NCBI RefSeq assembly: GCF_001613165.1
Contig: NZ_BDBV01000118.1
Coordinates: 1-43,025, forward strand
Direction of reading: 5' to 3'
From: Nocardia mexicana NBRC 108244
GTDB taxonomy: Bacteria > Actinomycetota > Actinomycetes > Mycobacteriales > Mycobacteriaceae
Length of the DNA: 43,025 bases
Shown: one piece after another, positions 30,705 to 38,085 of the stretch
Numbering within the stretch: position 1 is the first letter of the stretch
How the letters are laid out: every line of letters starts with the position of its first letter
Notes under the pieces: model-generated
The model's database searches: none
What the model was told of the DNA's origin: nothing
The model's input: only the letters and a program-made list of their open reading frames with translations
Translations under genes and position numbers: made by a program

Positions 30705-31583
30705 ATGGGGTCGATCGAGCCGGAATCCACGGGTAGCGGCGGAGTGCGCAGGCGGGTCAGGCGGGCGGTCATGCATCGGCTGCTGCGCCCCGTCGGCGGC
30801 ACGCGCGTGCGGGGTGGGAAACCGGTTGCGGGCAAACGGATTCTGCTCACCGGGGCGTCGGCCGGGGTCGGGCGGGCGACCGCGGTGCGGCTGGCCGGTG
30901 CGGGTGCGGAGCTGATCCTGGTCGCGCGCCGGGGTGACGAACTCGAACAGTTGCGCGACGAGATCGCTTCGTCCGGAGGCAAGGCCGAGATTCGCGTCTG
31001 CGATATGTCCGACACCGACCAGGTCGGCGAACTGGTGCGCTGGGTGACCGATACCTATGGCGGCGTGGACGTCCTGATCAACAACGCGGCCCGCTCGATC
31101 CGGCGCCCGCTGACCGAATCCCTCGACCGGCTGCACGATTTCCACCGCACCATGGCCGTCAACTACTTCGGCGCTGTGCAGCTCACCCTCGGGCTGCTGC
31201 CGGAGATGCTGGCGCGGGGTGCGGGGCATGTCGTCAACGTCGGAACGTGGACGATCGCCGCCGACACGTCGCCGCGGCTGGCGGCCTATCACGCGTCGAA
31301 GGCCGCGCTGGCCGGATTCGGCCGCAGCGCCGACGGGGAACTCGCCGCCGACGGCATCGCCTTCACCTCGATCCACTACCCGCTCGTGCACACCGCGATG
31401 AGCTCGCCGACCGCCAAATACCGCGCCATGCCGGGTCTCACGACCGAGCAGGCGGCGGAGTGGATGGTAAAGGCGATCGCCGAGCGCCCGGTGCGGATGG
31501 TCCCCCGATACGCGGCGATGCTGCGCATCATCGGCCTGTTCTCCCCGCGCACGGTCGACCGCACACTGATGACCCGCGCCTGA
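30705..31583 (+). CDS. Short-chain dehydrogenase/reductase
   Basis: From ATG 30705 the 292-residue product has a basic N-terminal extension of about 40 residues. The SDR core follows: T-G-A-S-A-G-V-G (49-56), the N-N-A-A motif and Y-H-A-S-K as the catalytic Tyr/Lys. The position usually held by the catalytic Ser carries Thr (V-G-T-W-T), a tolerated but uncommon replacement. The R-R pair at the end of strand 2 (V-A-R-R) suggests NADPH. The C-terminus has a hydrophobic segment, and the protein resembles mycobacterial membrane-associated SDRs. The substrate is unknown. Confidence 0.85.
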   Translation: MGSIEPESTGSGGVRRRVRRAVMHRLLRPVGGTRVRGGKPVAGKRILLTGASAGVGRATAVRLAGAGAELILVARRGDELEQLRDEIASSGGKAEIRVCDMSDTDQVGELVRWVTDTYGGVDVLINNAARSIRRPLTESLDRLHDFHRTMAVNYFGAVQLTLGLLPEMLARGAGHVVNVGTWTIAADTSPRLAAYHASKAALAGFGRSADGELAADGIAFTSIHYPLVHTAMSSPTAKYRAMPGLTTEQAAEWMVKAIAERPVRMVPRYAAMLRIIGLFSPRTVDRTLMTRA

Positions 31584-31636
31584 ACGGCCTGCTCAGCGCA
31601 GCCGTCCCCAGCGTCGCACCTGCGGCGGAGGTGCGC

Positions 31637-32284
31637 CTAGAGCTTGCGGCCCACGGTGATTACGTCCGGAATCAGCCAGCGCGGCAGGGGGCGGTGGATG
31701 CGCCGCTGGTCTACGATCTCGAATCCGGCCTCGCGCACCATCTTTCGCACCTCCGACGGTGACGGCGCGTGGTACGGGCTGCGCGTGGTGCGGGTGAGCT
31801 GCGCCACCGGACGGTTCACGCGACCGGCGGGATTCACCGTGGACACCGCGACGAGACCGCCGGCCGCGAGCACGCGGGCGAACTCGGCGAGTGCGGCGGG
31901 CTGGTCGAAGAAGTGAAAGGCACTGGTCGTGACCACGGCGTCGAGGGTCTCGTCGCCGAAGGGCAGGCGCTCGGCGGGAGCGGACAGCCACGTCACCCGG
32001 GCGGAGCGCGCCCGGGCCTGCGCGAGCATCCCGGGGGAGGCGTCGACGCCGAATATCTGGTCCGGTCGCAGTTCGCGCTCGATGCGAGTGGTGAGAATGC
32101 CGGTGCCGCAGCCGATATCGGCGATGCGACGGGATCCGGCGGCGCGCAGTTCGCCGATCACCTGATCCTGCGGCGGACGGTAGACGATGTGCTGCAGCAG
32201 CGGGCTGTCGTAGGTGCGGGCGATCCGGCCGAAGGAGCCGGTGATCAGGGCGTTGAATCCGCGCGTGGGGGAGGTTGTCTTCAT
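31637..32284 (-). CDS. Class I SAM-dependent methyltransferase
   Basis: The 215-residue protein has methyltransferase motif I as A-D-I-G-C-G-T-G (about residues 55-62), the acidic end of strand 2 in G-V-D-A-S-P-G-M, and motif IV-like D-A-V-V-T-T-S-A-F-H-F-F. It looks like a UbiE/methyltransferase-11 type small-molecule methylase. GAGG precedes the ATG. It converges with the SDR and is divergent from the zinc dehydrogenase. The substrate is not predictable. Confidence 0.85.
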   Translation of the reverse strand: MKTTSPTRGFNALITGSFGRIARTYDSPLLQHIVYRPPQDQVIGELRAAGSRRIADIGCGTGILTTRIERELRPDQIFGVDASPGMLAQARARSARVTWLSAPAERLPFGDETLDAVVTTSAFHFFDQPAALAEFARVLAAGGLVAVSTVNPAGRVNRPVAQLTRTTRSPYHAPSPSEVRKMVREAGFEIVDQRRIHRPLPRWLIPDVITVGRKL

Positions 32285-32394
32285 GGGCTCGCCTCATCGA
32301 TCGGTCTCGGCGTCTGGAGCGATTATGCGCCGGTCGGTGCCGATTCGCGACGGTCTCGGGGAACCGTCCGGGACACCGGGCGGCCCGCAGGCGG

Positions 32395-32400
32395 TAGCGT
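32395..32400 (+). promoter_or_regulatory. -10 element for leaderless alcohol dehydrogenase transcript
   Basis: TAGCGT is followed by 7 nt and then the ATG at 32408, with no Shine-Dalgarno between. This is the same geometry as at ribF and at 42743. Confidence 0.45.
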
Positions 32401-32407
32401 CTGACGA

Positions 32408-33523
32408 ATGAGGATTCGCGGTGCTGTGCTGGAACGAATCGGCGATGCGACGCCGTATGCCGAGTCGAAGCCGCTCGTCGTCGACGAGCTGGACCTCGGC
32501 GAGCCCGGTCCGGGCGAGCTGCTGGTGCGGATCGAGGCCGCCGGGCTGTGCCACTCGGACCTCTCGGTCGTGGACGGAAACCGGGTGCGGCCGGTGCCGA
32601 TGCTGCTCGGGCACGAGGCCGCCGGGCGGGTCGAGCAGGTCGGACCCGGCGGCGGCGATATCGAGGTGGGGCAGCGAGTCGTCATGACCTTCCTGCCGCG
32701 GTGTGGCGACTGCGAGGGCTGCGCCACCAACGGCCGCACCCCCTGCATCACCGGCAGCATGTCCAACAACACCGGTGAACTGCTCGGCGGCGGGCGACGG
32801 CTGCTGCGCCGCGGCGAGCCGGTGCACCACCATCTCGGCGTCTCCGGCTTCGCCACCCACGCCGTGGTGGACCGCCGCTCGGTGGTCCCGGTCGACGACG
32901 ACGTGCCGCCGGACGTGGCGGCGGTGCTCGGCTGCGCGGTGCTGACCGGCGGTGGGGCGCTGCTGAATTCGGCGCGGCCCGGCCCGGGCGACCGCATCAT
33001 GGTGGTGGGCCTCGGCGGGGTCGGAATGGCGGCGGTGCTGGTGGCGGCGTCGCTGCGCAAGGACCTCGGCTGCGAGGTGATCGCCGTGGACACCCTGCCC
33101 GAGAAGCTGTCGCTGGCAACCGAACTCGGCGCCACGCAGGTCTACACTCCCGCGCAGCTGGCCGAGCAGGGTATTCAGGCGGACGTCGTGGTGGAGGCCG
33201 CGGGAAACGTACGGGCCTTCGAAACGGCCGTGGCCGCGACCGGGCCCGGCGGCACGACGGTCACCGTCGGACTGCCCAATCCCGAAGCGCGGGCCAGTAT
33301 TTCGCCCCTCGGCCTGGTGGCACAGGGCCGGTCCATCGTCGGCAGCTATCTCGGTTCGGCGGTGCCCGCGCGCGATATCCCGGAGTATGTGCGGATGTGG
33401 CGCGAGGGCGGACTGCCGGTGGAACGGCTGGTGTCGTCGCGCATCCGGCTCGAGGACATCAACCACGCCATGGACGAACTGGCCGCCGGGCACGGGCTGC
33501 GCCAGGTCATCGTCTTCGACTGA
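32408..33523 (+). CDS. Zinc-dependent alcohol dehydrogenase (MDR family)
   Basis: The 371-residue enzyme has the catalytic-zinc ligands Cys48 (L-C-H-S-D) and His69/Glu70 (G-H-E), with a third Cys in V-L-G-C-A-V. The structural-zinc cysteines are C99, C102, C105 and C113. The Rossmann motif G-L-G-G-V-G comes near residue 200. It resembles class III or aryl/benzyl alcohol dehydrogenases acting with NAD(P), possibly the mycothiol-type branch, but the substrate is not assigned. The ATG at 32408 is preceded by a leaderless-type -10. Confidence 0.88.
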   Translation: MRIRGAVLERIGDATPYAESKPLVVDELDLGEPGPGELLVRIEAAGLCHSDLSVVDGNRVRPVPMLLGHEAAGRVEQVGPGGGDIEVGQRVVMTFLPRCGDCEGCATNGRTPCITGSMSNNTGELLGGGRRLLRRGEPVHHHLGVSGFATHAVVDRRSVVPVDDDVPPDVAAVLGCAVLTGGGALLNSARPGPGDRIMVVGLGGVGMAAVLVAASLRKDLGCEVIAVDTLPEKLSLATELGATQVYTPAQLAEQGIQADVVVEAAGNVRAFETAVAATGPGGTTVTVGLPNPEARASISPLGLVAQGRSIVGSYLGSAVPARDIPEYVRMWREGGLPVERLVSSRIRLEDINHAMDELAAGHGLRQVIVFD

Positions 33524-33540
33524 CCGCGCACCCCACCGTC

Positions 33541-33762
33541 ATTCCGGCACGCTTCAGCCGGAATCCCGCGGTAGATCCCGGCCAAAATCACGCCGGGATG
33601 ACGAGGATGGGCGCTCACTCGGGTGTCTGCACCGGCGCTGCCTTCCCGTCTTTCCGGCACGTTCCGGGGCTGCCTCACGTCATTTCGGCACACTCCGGCG
33701 TTGCCCCACCGTCTCCGGCACCGGCGCACCCCACCGGCTATTCCGGCACGCTTCTCGCCGGA
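33541..33762. repeat. Cluster of ATTCCGGC/GCCGGAAT palindromes
   Basis: The 214-nt gap between convergent genes is filled with the element. Copy 3 has arms ATTCCGGC (33541-33548) and GCCGGAAT (33557-33564). Copy 4 is a co-varied version with ATCCCGGC (33575-33582) and GCCGGGAT (33592-33599). Two decayed copies begin near 33651 and 33680. Copy 5 (TCCGGC 33742-33747, GCCGGA 33757-33762) supplies the last codons and stop of the hydrolase gene. Confidence 0.7.
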
Positions 33763-34619
33763 GAAATGCTGTGCCGCAGCAGGAATTCCGTCACCGTGGC
33801 GGCGTAGTCGGCCGGGCGGCTGAGTAGCAGGGAGTGGCCGCCGTCGGCGAAGGTGCGGACTTCGCATCCCGGATGCAGATCGATGAGGCGCTGGGTCTGC
33901 TCCGGGGTGATCAGCACGTCGTCATCGGCGCGCACGATCAATGTCGGGCCCTGCCAGGTCGGCTCCCGCAGCAGCTCCTCGAGGTTCTCCGCGAGTTCCA
34001 ATAGTCGCTGGTAGGAGTTGACCGTGCCCTCGCTGCCCGCGAGGTCGGTGGCCGCCTCCACCTGCTCGATCCAGAACTCGGCCTCGTCGGCGTCCTCCCA
34101 GGTGGTGCGCAGGGCGGCCCGGATGGAAGCGCGGGTCTGCTCCCACGGCGTGGATCGGGTCGTGACGATCCGCCCGCGCAGGCGCTCGACATCCTCGGGG
34201 CCGTACAGACCGGTCGAGGTGAGCGTCAGCGAGCGGATGCGGTCGGGCGCCCGCTGCGCCAGCACCTCGGCGAACATCCCGCCGGCGGACTGGCCGATCA
34301 CGTGCGCCCGGTCGATGCCCTCGGCGTCGAGGACGGCGAGCAGGCCGTCGGTGAGGTCCGTGCCGCGCGAGACGGTCACCGGGTAGTCGACGGCCACGCT
34401 GCGGAAGTGGGGGAACAGCGCGGGCGTCAGATCCAGCCACGCGATCGCGATTCCGGCGCCGCCGGTGAGCAACAGCACCGGATCGCCGGCGCCGCCGCTA
34501 CGATAGTTCCAAACATGCTGCCCGGCAACGAGTTCGCGGCGGACGTGGTCGCGTTCGAAGGCGGCGGCGCGTTCGTGGATCGAAGTCACGGGGAGACGGT
34601 AACCGGAACCGTCCCACAT
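33738..34619 (-). CDS. Alpha/beta hydrolase
   Basis: The roughly 290-residue protein shows the oxyanion region L-L-L-T-G-G-A-G, the nucleophile elbow G-Q-S-A-G-G, an acid loop V-R-A-D-D-D-V-L and the catalytic His in D-G-G-H-S-L-L-L, so the Ser-Asp-His triad is complete. It could be an esterase, epoxide hydrolase-like enzyme or haloperoxidase-fold protein; the substrate is not known. ATG 34619 is the upstream limit used here; GTG 34589 is plausible because a perfect palindrome covers 34615-34638. The C-terminal residues after S-I-S are encoded by a copy of the dispersed repeat. Confidence 0.82.
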   Translation of the reverse strand: MWDGSGYRLPVTSIHERAAAFERDHVRRELVAGQHVWNYRSGGAGDPVLLLTGGAGIAIAWLDLTPALFPHFRSVAVDYPVTVSRGTDLTDGLLAVLDAEGIDRAHVIGQSAGGMFAEVLAQRAPDRIRSLTLTSTGLYGPEDVERLRGRIVTTRSTPWEQTRASIRAALRTTWEDADEAEFWIEQVEAATDLAGSEGTVNSYQRLLELAENLEELLREPTWQGPTLIVRADDDVLITPEQTQRLIDLHPGCEVRTFADGGHSLLLSRPADYAATVTEFLLRHSISPARSVPE

Positions 34620-34638
34620 GCGCAATCATGCGCATGTG
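34615..34638. promoter_or_regulatory. Perfect palindrome at the hydrolase start
   Basis: CACATGCGCA (34615-34624) and TGCGCATGTG (34629-34638) are perfect 10-bp arms around ATCA. It lies in the divergent gap between the hydrolase and dapB and overlaps the longest hydrolase start, fitting a repressor site for an unlinked regulator. Confidence 0.5.
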
Positions 34639-34769
34639 GCGATGAGTTGGCGATTCGGTGGCGGCGGGCCGTGTGACATGCGACGTCGAGCCGGTGGGGT
34701 CGCCGCGGGCGCAACCGCGCAAACAGTAGGCTCGGCGGAGACTGTCGAACGGTATGTGAGGAGTTCAGG

Positions 34770-35525
34770 GTGGCCACGAACCGGATCCGCGTGGGTGTGC
34801 TCGGCGCGCACGGCAAGGTCGGGCAGGCGATCTGCGCGGCGGCCGAGGCGGCCGACGATCTGGAGCTGGTCGCCCGGGTGGACAAGGACGACGCACTGGA
34901 CGCGTTCGCCGACGCGGGCACCCAGGTGGTCGTCGACTTCACCCATCCCGACGTGGTGATGCCGAATCTGCAGTGGCTGGTGGAGCACGGGATTCACGCC
35001 GTGGTCGGCACCACCGGATTCGACGAGGCCCGGCTGGAGCAGGTGCGCGGCTGGCTGGCGGGCAAGCCGGAGGTCGGCGTGCTCATCGCGCCCAACTTCG
35101 CCATCGGCGCGGTGCTGTCGATGCGGTTCGCCGAGCAGGCCGCCCGCTGGTTCGACTCGGTGGAGGTGATCGAACTGCATCACCCGAACAAGGCCGACGC
35201 GCCGTCCGGCACCGCCTACCGCACGGCGGGCATCATCGCCGAGGCGCGCAAGAACGCCGGGGTGGGGCCGAGCCCCGACGCCACCACCACCGAACTCGAC
35301 GGCGCCCGCGGCGCGAGCGTGGACGGCGTGCGGGTGCATTCGGTGCGCCTGGCCGGGCTCGTCGCGCATCAGGAGGTGCTGTTCGGCACCCAGGGCGAGA
35401 CGCTGACCATCCGCCACGACTCGATGGACCGCACCTCCTTCGCGCCCGGCGTGCTGCTCGGCGTGCGGCAGATCGGCGGCCGCCCGGGGCTCACCGTCGG
35501 CCTCGATCCGCTGCTGGACCTGTGA
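34770..35525 (+). CDS. dapB: 4-hydroxy-tetrahydrodipicolinate reductase
   Basis: The 251-residue enzyme reduces hydroxy-tetrahydrodipicolinate in the lysine/meso-diaminopimelate pathway that feeds peptidoglycan. The NAD(P) site G-A-H-G-K-V-G is near the start. G-T-T-G-F and A-P-N-F-A-I-G follow, and the catalytic block E-L-H-H-P-N-K-A-D-A-P-S-G-T-A is complete. GTG 34770 has AGGAG upstream. The small membrane-protein gene follows after 85 nt, as it does after dapB in M. tuberculosis (recalled). Confidence 0.96.
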   Translation: MATNRIRVGVLGAHGKVGQAICAAAEAADDLELVARVDKDDALDAFADAGTQVVVDFTHPDVVMPNLQWLVEHGIHAVVGTTGFDEARLEQVRGWLAGKPEVGVLIAPNFAIGAVLSMRFAEQAARWFDSVEVIELHHPNKADAPSGTAYRTAGIIAEARKNAGVGPSPDATTTELDGARGASVDGVRVHSVRLAGLVAHQEVLFGTQGETLTIRHDSMDRTSFAPGVLLGVRQIGGRPGLTVGLDPLLDL

Positions 35526-35610
35526 GCGAGACCGTGAGCGAGCTTGCGAGTGAACCGATGACACAGGGTGCATCGCGCACGACGGAGCCGAGCGCCGGCG
35601 AGGCGGAGGC

Positions 35611-36099
35611 GTGAGCGATTCCGATACCCGGCGCCAAGTCGCGGTGAAGGTCGGCTTCATCGCGTTCCTGGTGCTGGCGCTGGCGTTCTACTTCGTGCTG
35701 CTGGGGCGGATCGCGGTGGAGCTCATAGGTTCCGGCGAGATCGCCGCCGTGGCCATGGGTATCGGGGTGCTGATCCTGCCCGTCCTGGGCGTATGGATCA
35801 TCGGTACCAGTCTTCGTGCCGCGCTGGCCCATCAGAGGCTGGCTCGCCGGATGCACGACGAGGGCGGCGAACTCGACGTCTCCGATCTGCCGCGCCGCCC
35901 GTCCGGCCGCATCGAGAAGGCCGCCGCGGAAGCGCTTTTCGAGCAGGTCCGCACGGAATGGGAGGCGGACCCGGAGAACTGGCGCACCAACTACCGCGCC
36001 GCCCGCGCCTACGACTACGCGGGCGACCGCACCCGCGCCCGCGAAACCATGCGCCGCGCAGTCGAACTGGAGCGGCTCGAACGCCACCGCGAGCCCTAG
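35611..36099 (+). CDS. Conserved membrane protein downstream of dapB
   Basis: The 162-residue protein has two membrane segments (about residues 14-36 and 44-66). A cytoplasmic helical domain follows, with a short TPR-like hairpin at E-N-W-R-T-N-Y-R-A-A-R-A-Y-D-Y-A-G-D. GTG 35611 follows GAGGCGGAGG. It matches by position and shape the conserved mycobacterial membrane protein after dapB, whose role is unknown to me. Its stop overlaps the end of the convergent PuuE gene by 4 nt. Confidence 0.82.
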   Translation: MSDSDTRRQVAVKVGFIAFLVLALAFYFVLLGRIAVELIGSGEIAAVAMGIGVLILPVLGVWIIGTSLRAALAHQRLARRMHDEGGELDVSDLPRRPSGRIEKAAAEALFEQVRTEWEADPENWRTNYRAARAYDYAGDRTRARETMRRAVELERLERHREP

Positions 36100-37010
36100 C
36101 GCGGCGGGTGCACCTTCGCCCAGTGCTCGGCGATATCGATCCGGCGGGCCAGCCACACCTTGTCGTGCGACTGCACGTAATCCAGGAACCGGCCCAGCGC
36201 CGCCGCCCGCGCGGGGCGGCCGATGAGCCTGCAGTGCAGGCCCACCGACAGCATCTTCGGAGACCCCTCGGCGCCCTCGGCGTAGAGCACGTCGAAGGCG
36301 TCCTTCAGGTAGGCGAAGAATTCGTCGCCGTTGGCGAAACCGGCGGGCGAGGAGAACCGCATGTCGTTGGCCTCCAACGTGTACGGCACCACCAGATGAT
36401 CCTGGTCCTGCACGCGAACCCAGTACGGCAGGTCGTCGGCGTAGGAGTCGGAATCGTAGGTGAAGCCGCCGTGCTCGACCACCAGCTCGCGGGTCTGCGG
36501 CGAATCCCGCCCGGTATACCAACCGCGCGGCGGTTCACCGAACAGCTCGGTGATGATCCGCACCGCCTCGGCCAGATGCTTGCGCTCGGTCTCCGGATCC
36601 ACCATCTGATACGAGATCCAGCGCAGCCCGTGACAGGCGATCTCGTAGCCGAGCCGCCGGAACGCCGCCACCGCTTCGGGATTGCGTTCCAGCGCCCGCG
36701 CCACCGCGAAGACGGTCAGCGGAATGTCGCGGCTCTCGAACGCCCGCAGCACCCGCCACAGCCCGGCCCGGGAGCCGTACTCGTAGAGCGTTTCCATGCT
36801 CAGGTGCCGGTTCGGAAACGCCTGGGCCGGAACGATATCGGAGAGGAAGGTTTCCGAGCCCTCGTCGCCGTCGAGGACGTTGTTCTCGCCGCCCTCCTCG
36901 TAGTTGAGCACGAACTGCACGGCGATATTCGCCTCCCCGGGCCAGTGGGGATGCGGCGGATTCGGCCCGTAGCCGACCATATCGCGCGGGTACACATCGA
37001 AGGCGCTCAT
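36096..37010 (-). CDS. puuE: PuuE-type allantoinase (polysaccharide-deacetylase fold)
   Basis: The 304-residue protein is a NodB/polysaccharide-deacetylase-like enzyme of the PuuE family, which hydrolyses (S)-allantoin to allantoate without sequence similarity to classical metal allantoinases. The opening Y-P-R-D-M-V-G-Y-G, the N-Y-E-E-G-G-E-N block, E-I-A-C-H-G-L-R-W and G-R-D-S-P-Q-T are family hallmarks. ATG 37010 is one base after the allantoicase stop, with GGAG inside the end of that gene, so translation is coupled. It is the last gene of the operon. Confidence 0.92.
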   Translation of the reverse strand: MSAFDVYPRDMVGYGPNPPHPHWPGEANIAVQFVLNYEEGGENNVLDGDEGSETFLSDIVPAQAFPNRHLSMETLYEYGSRAGLWRVLRAFESRDIPLTVFAVARALERNPEAVAAFRRLGYEIACHGLRWISYQMVDPETERKHLAEAVRIITELFGEPPRGWYTGRDSPQTRELVVEHGGFTYDSDSYADDLPYWVRVQDQDHLVVPYTLEANDMRFSSPAGFANGDEFFAYLKDAFDVLYAEGAEGSPKMLSVGLHCRLIGRPARAAALGRFLDYVQSHDKVWLARRIDIAEHWAKVHPPR

Positions 37011-37011
37011 A

Positions 37012-38085
37012 TCACTCCAGCTCGTCCCGCAGCCGGTCGACGGCATCGTCGGCGAGCGCACCGAACAGCGGCTCGGCGAGCAGCCGGTCCCGCGCCGACT
37101 CGGTGAGCGTGCCGAAGACCCGCAGCCGGGCGAATCCGCCGTCCGGGAAGACGTCCAGCCGCACCTCGGTGACCGGCTCGGCCGCCTCGATCGGGAATCG
37201 GTGCCGGGTGTCGGGCTGTAGATCGGTGCGCGCCAGCAGTTCCACCTCGGTGCCGTCGGCGCGGATGCCGGTCAGGGTGGCCGCGCCGGGGCTGTTGAAC
37301 AGGAAGTAGGAGGTGTCGACCTCGACCATGGCCGGGATGCCCTCGCCGGTCAGCCGCACCCGCACCCAGTCGTTGCCGCCGTCGCGCCGTCGCGCGGTCT
37401 CCCAGCCCTCGCCCATGATGCGGGCGCGGTCGGGCAGCAGCAGGTTCTGCGGCGAGGAGTAGAAGCGGTTGGAGCAGTCGACGACGCGCCCGCCGTTCTC
37501 CAGCGCGGCCAGGTCGAACGGGCCCGAACCCAGCAGGCGCAGATCGGGTTTCGCCTCGCCGTGCACGCGCAGCCGGGCCACGCCGCCGTCGGGGAACATC
37601 CGCAGCCGCACATGCGTGAAGCGCTGCTCCGACTCGACGGTGAAGGCGTTGGCGGTATCGCCGTCGACCTTGGCGCGGGCGACGATCGTGGTCCACCCGG
37701 GCCGGGCCGCGATCTGCTCGGCGGGCGGGTAGCCCTCGATCGCGATCGCCTCCACCGAGACCTCCGGCGGATAGTTGCCCTTGAACCACGCGGTATCGAC
37801 GATCACGCCGCGGATCACCCCGGGCACGCCGAGCCGCACGATCGCCTCGTCGCAGTCGTCGGAGGTGGGCGCGCCGCCGCCGGATCGCCGTCGGCGCCGG
37901 GTCTCCCAGCCGTCGTAGACCTTGCCCTTGTGCCCGAAGGTTTCGGTGGAGAACGTCGACGCCTCGGGGCGGATCAGGTTTTCCTTCTCCGCGAACGACT
38001 CGTCGTTGGCCCAGACGACGGCGCCGCCGAGCGAGCGCACGGCGAGATCGGGCAGGAGGGTGAAATCGTTTGGCACGGCGGTCAT
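37012..38085 (-). CDS. alc: Allantoicase
   Basis: The 357-residue product consists of two repeated allantoicase beta-sandwich domains (about residues 15-175 and 195-335). Each has the family ending D-G-G-x-A-R-L-R-V. It hydrolyses allantoate to ureidoglycolate and urea (EC 3.5.3.4). Its ATG overlaps the upstream stop as ATGA and its own stop is one base from puuE, so the three genes are tightly coupled. Confidence 0.93.
   Translation of the reverse strand: MTAVPNDFTLLPDLAVRSLGGAVVWANDESFAEKENLIRPEASTFSTETFGHKGKVYDGWETRRRRRSGGGAPTSDDCDEAIVRLGVPGVIRGVIVDTAWFKGNYPPEVSVEAIAIEGYPPAEQIAARPGWTTIVARAKVDGDTANAFTVESEQRFTHVRLRMFPDGGVARLRVHGEAKPDLRLLGSGPFDLAALENGGRVVDCSNRFYSSPQNLLLPDRARIMGEGWETARRRDGGNDWVRVRLTGEGIPAMVEVDTSYFLFNSPGAATLTGIRADGTEVELLARTDLQPDTRHRFPIEAAEPVTEVRLDVFPDGGFARLRVFGTLTESARDRLLAEPLFGALADDAVDRLRDELE

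Noticed and set aside
33623..33823. Short plus-strand frames in the gap after the alcohol dehydrogenase
   Set aside because: The gap is made of degenerate palindromic repeats; no start signal or protein features support a gene.
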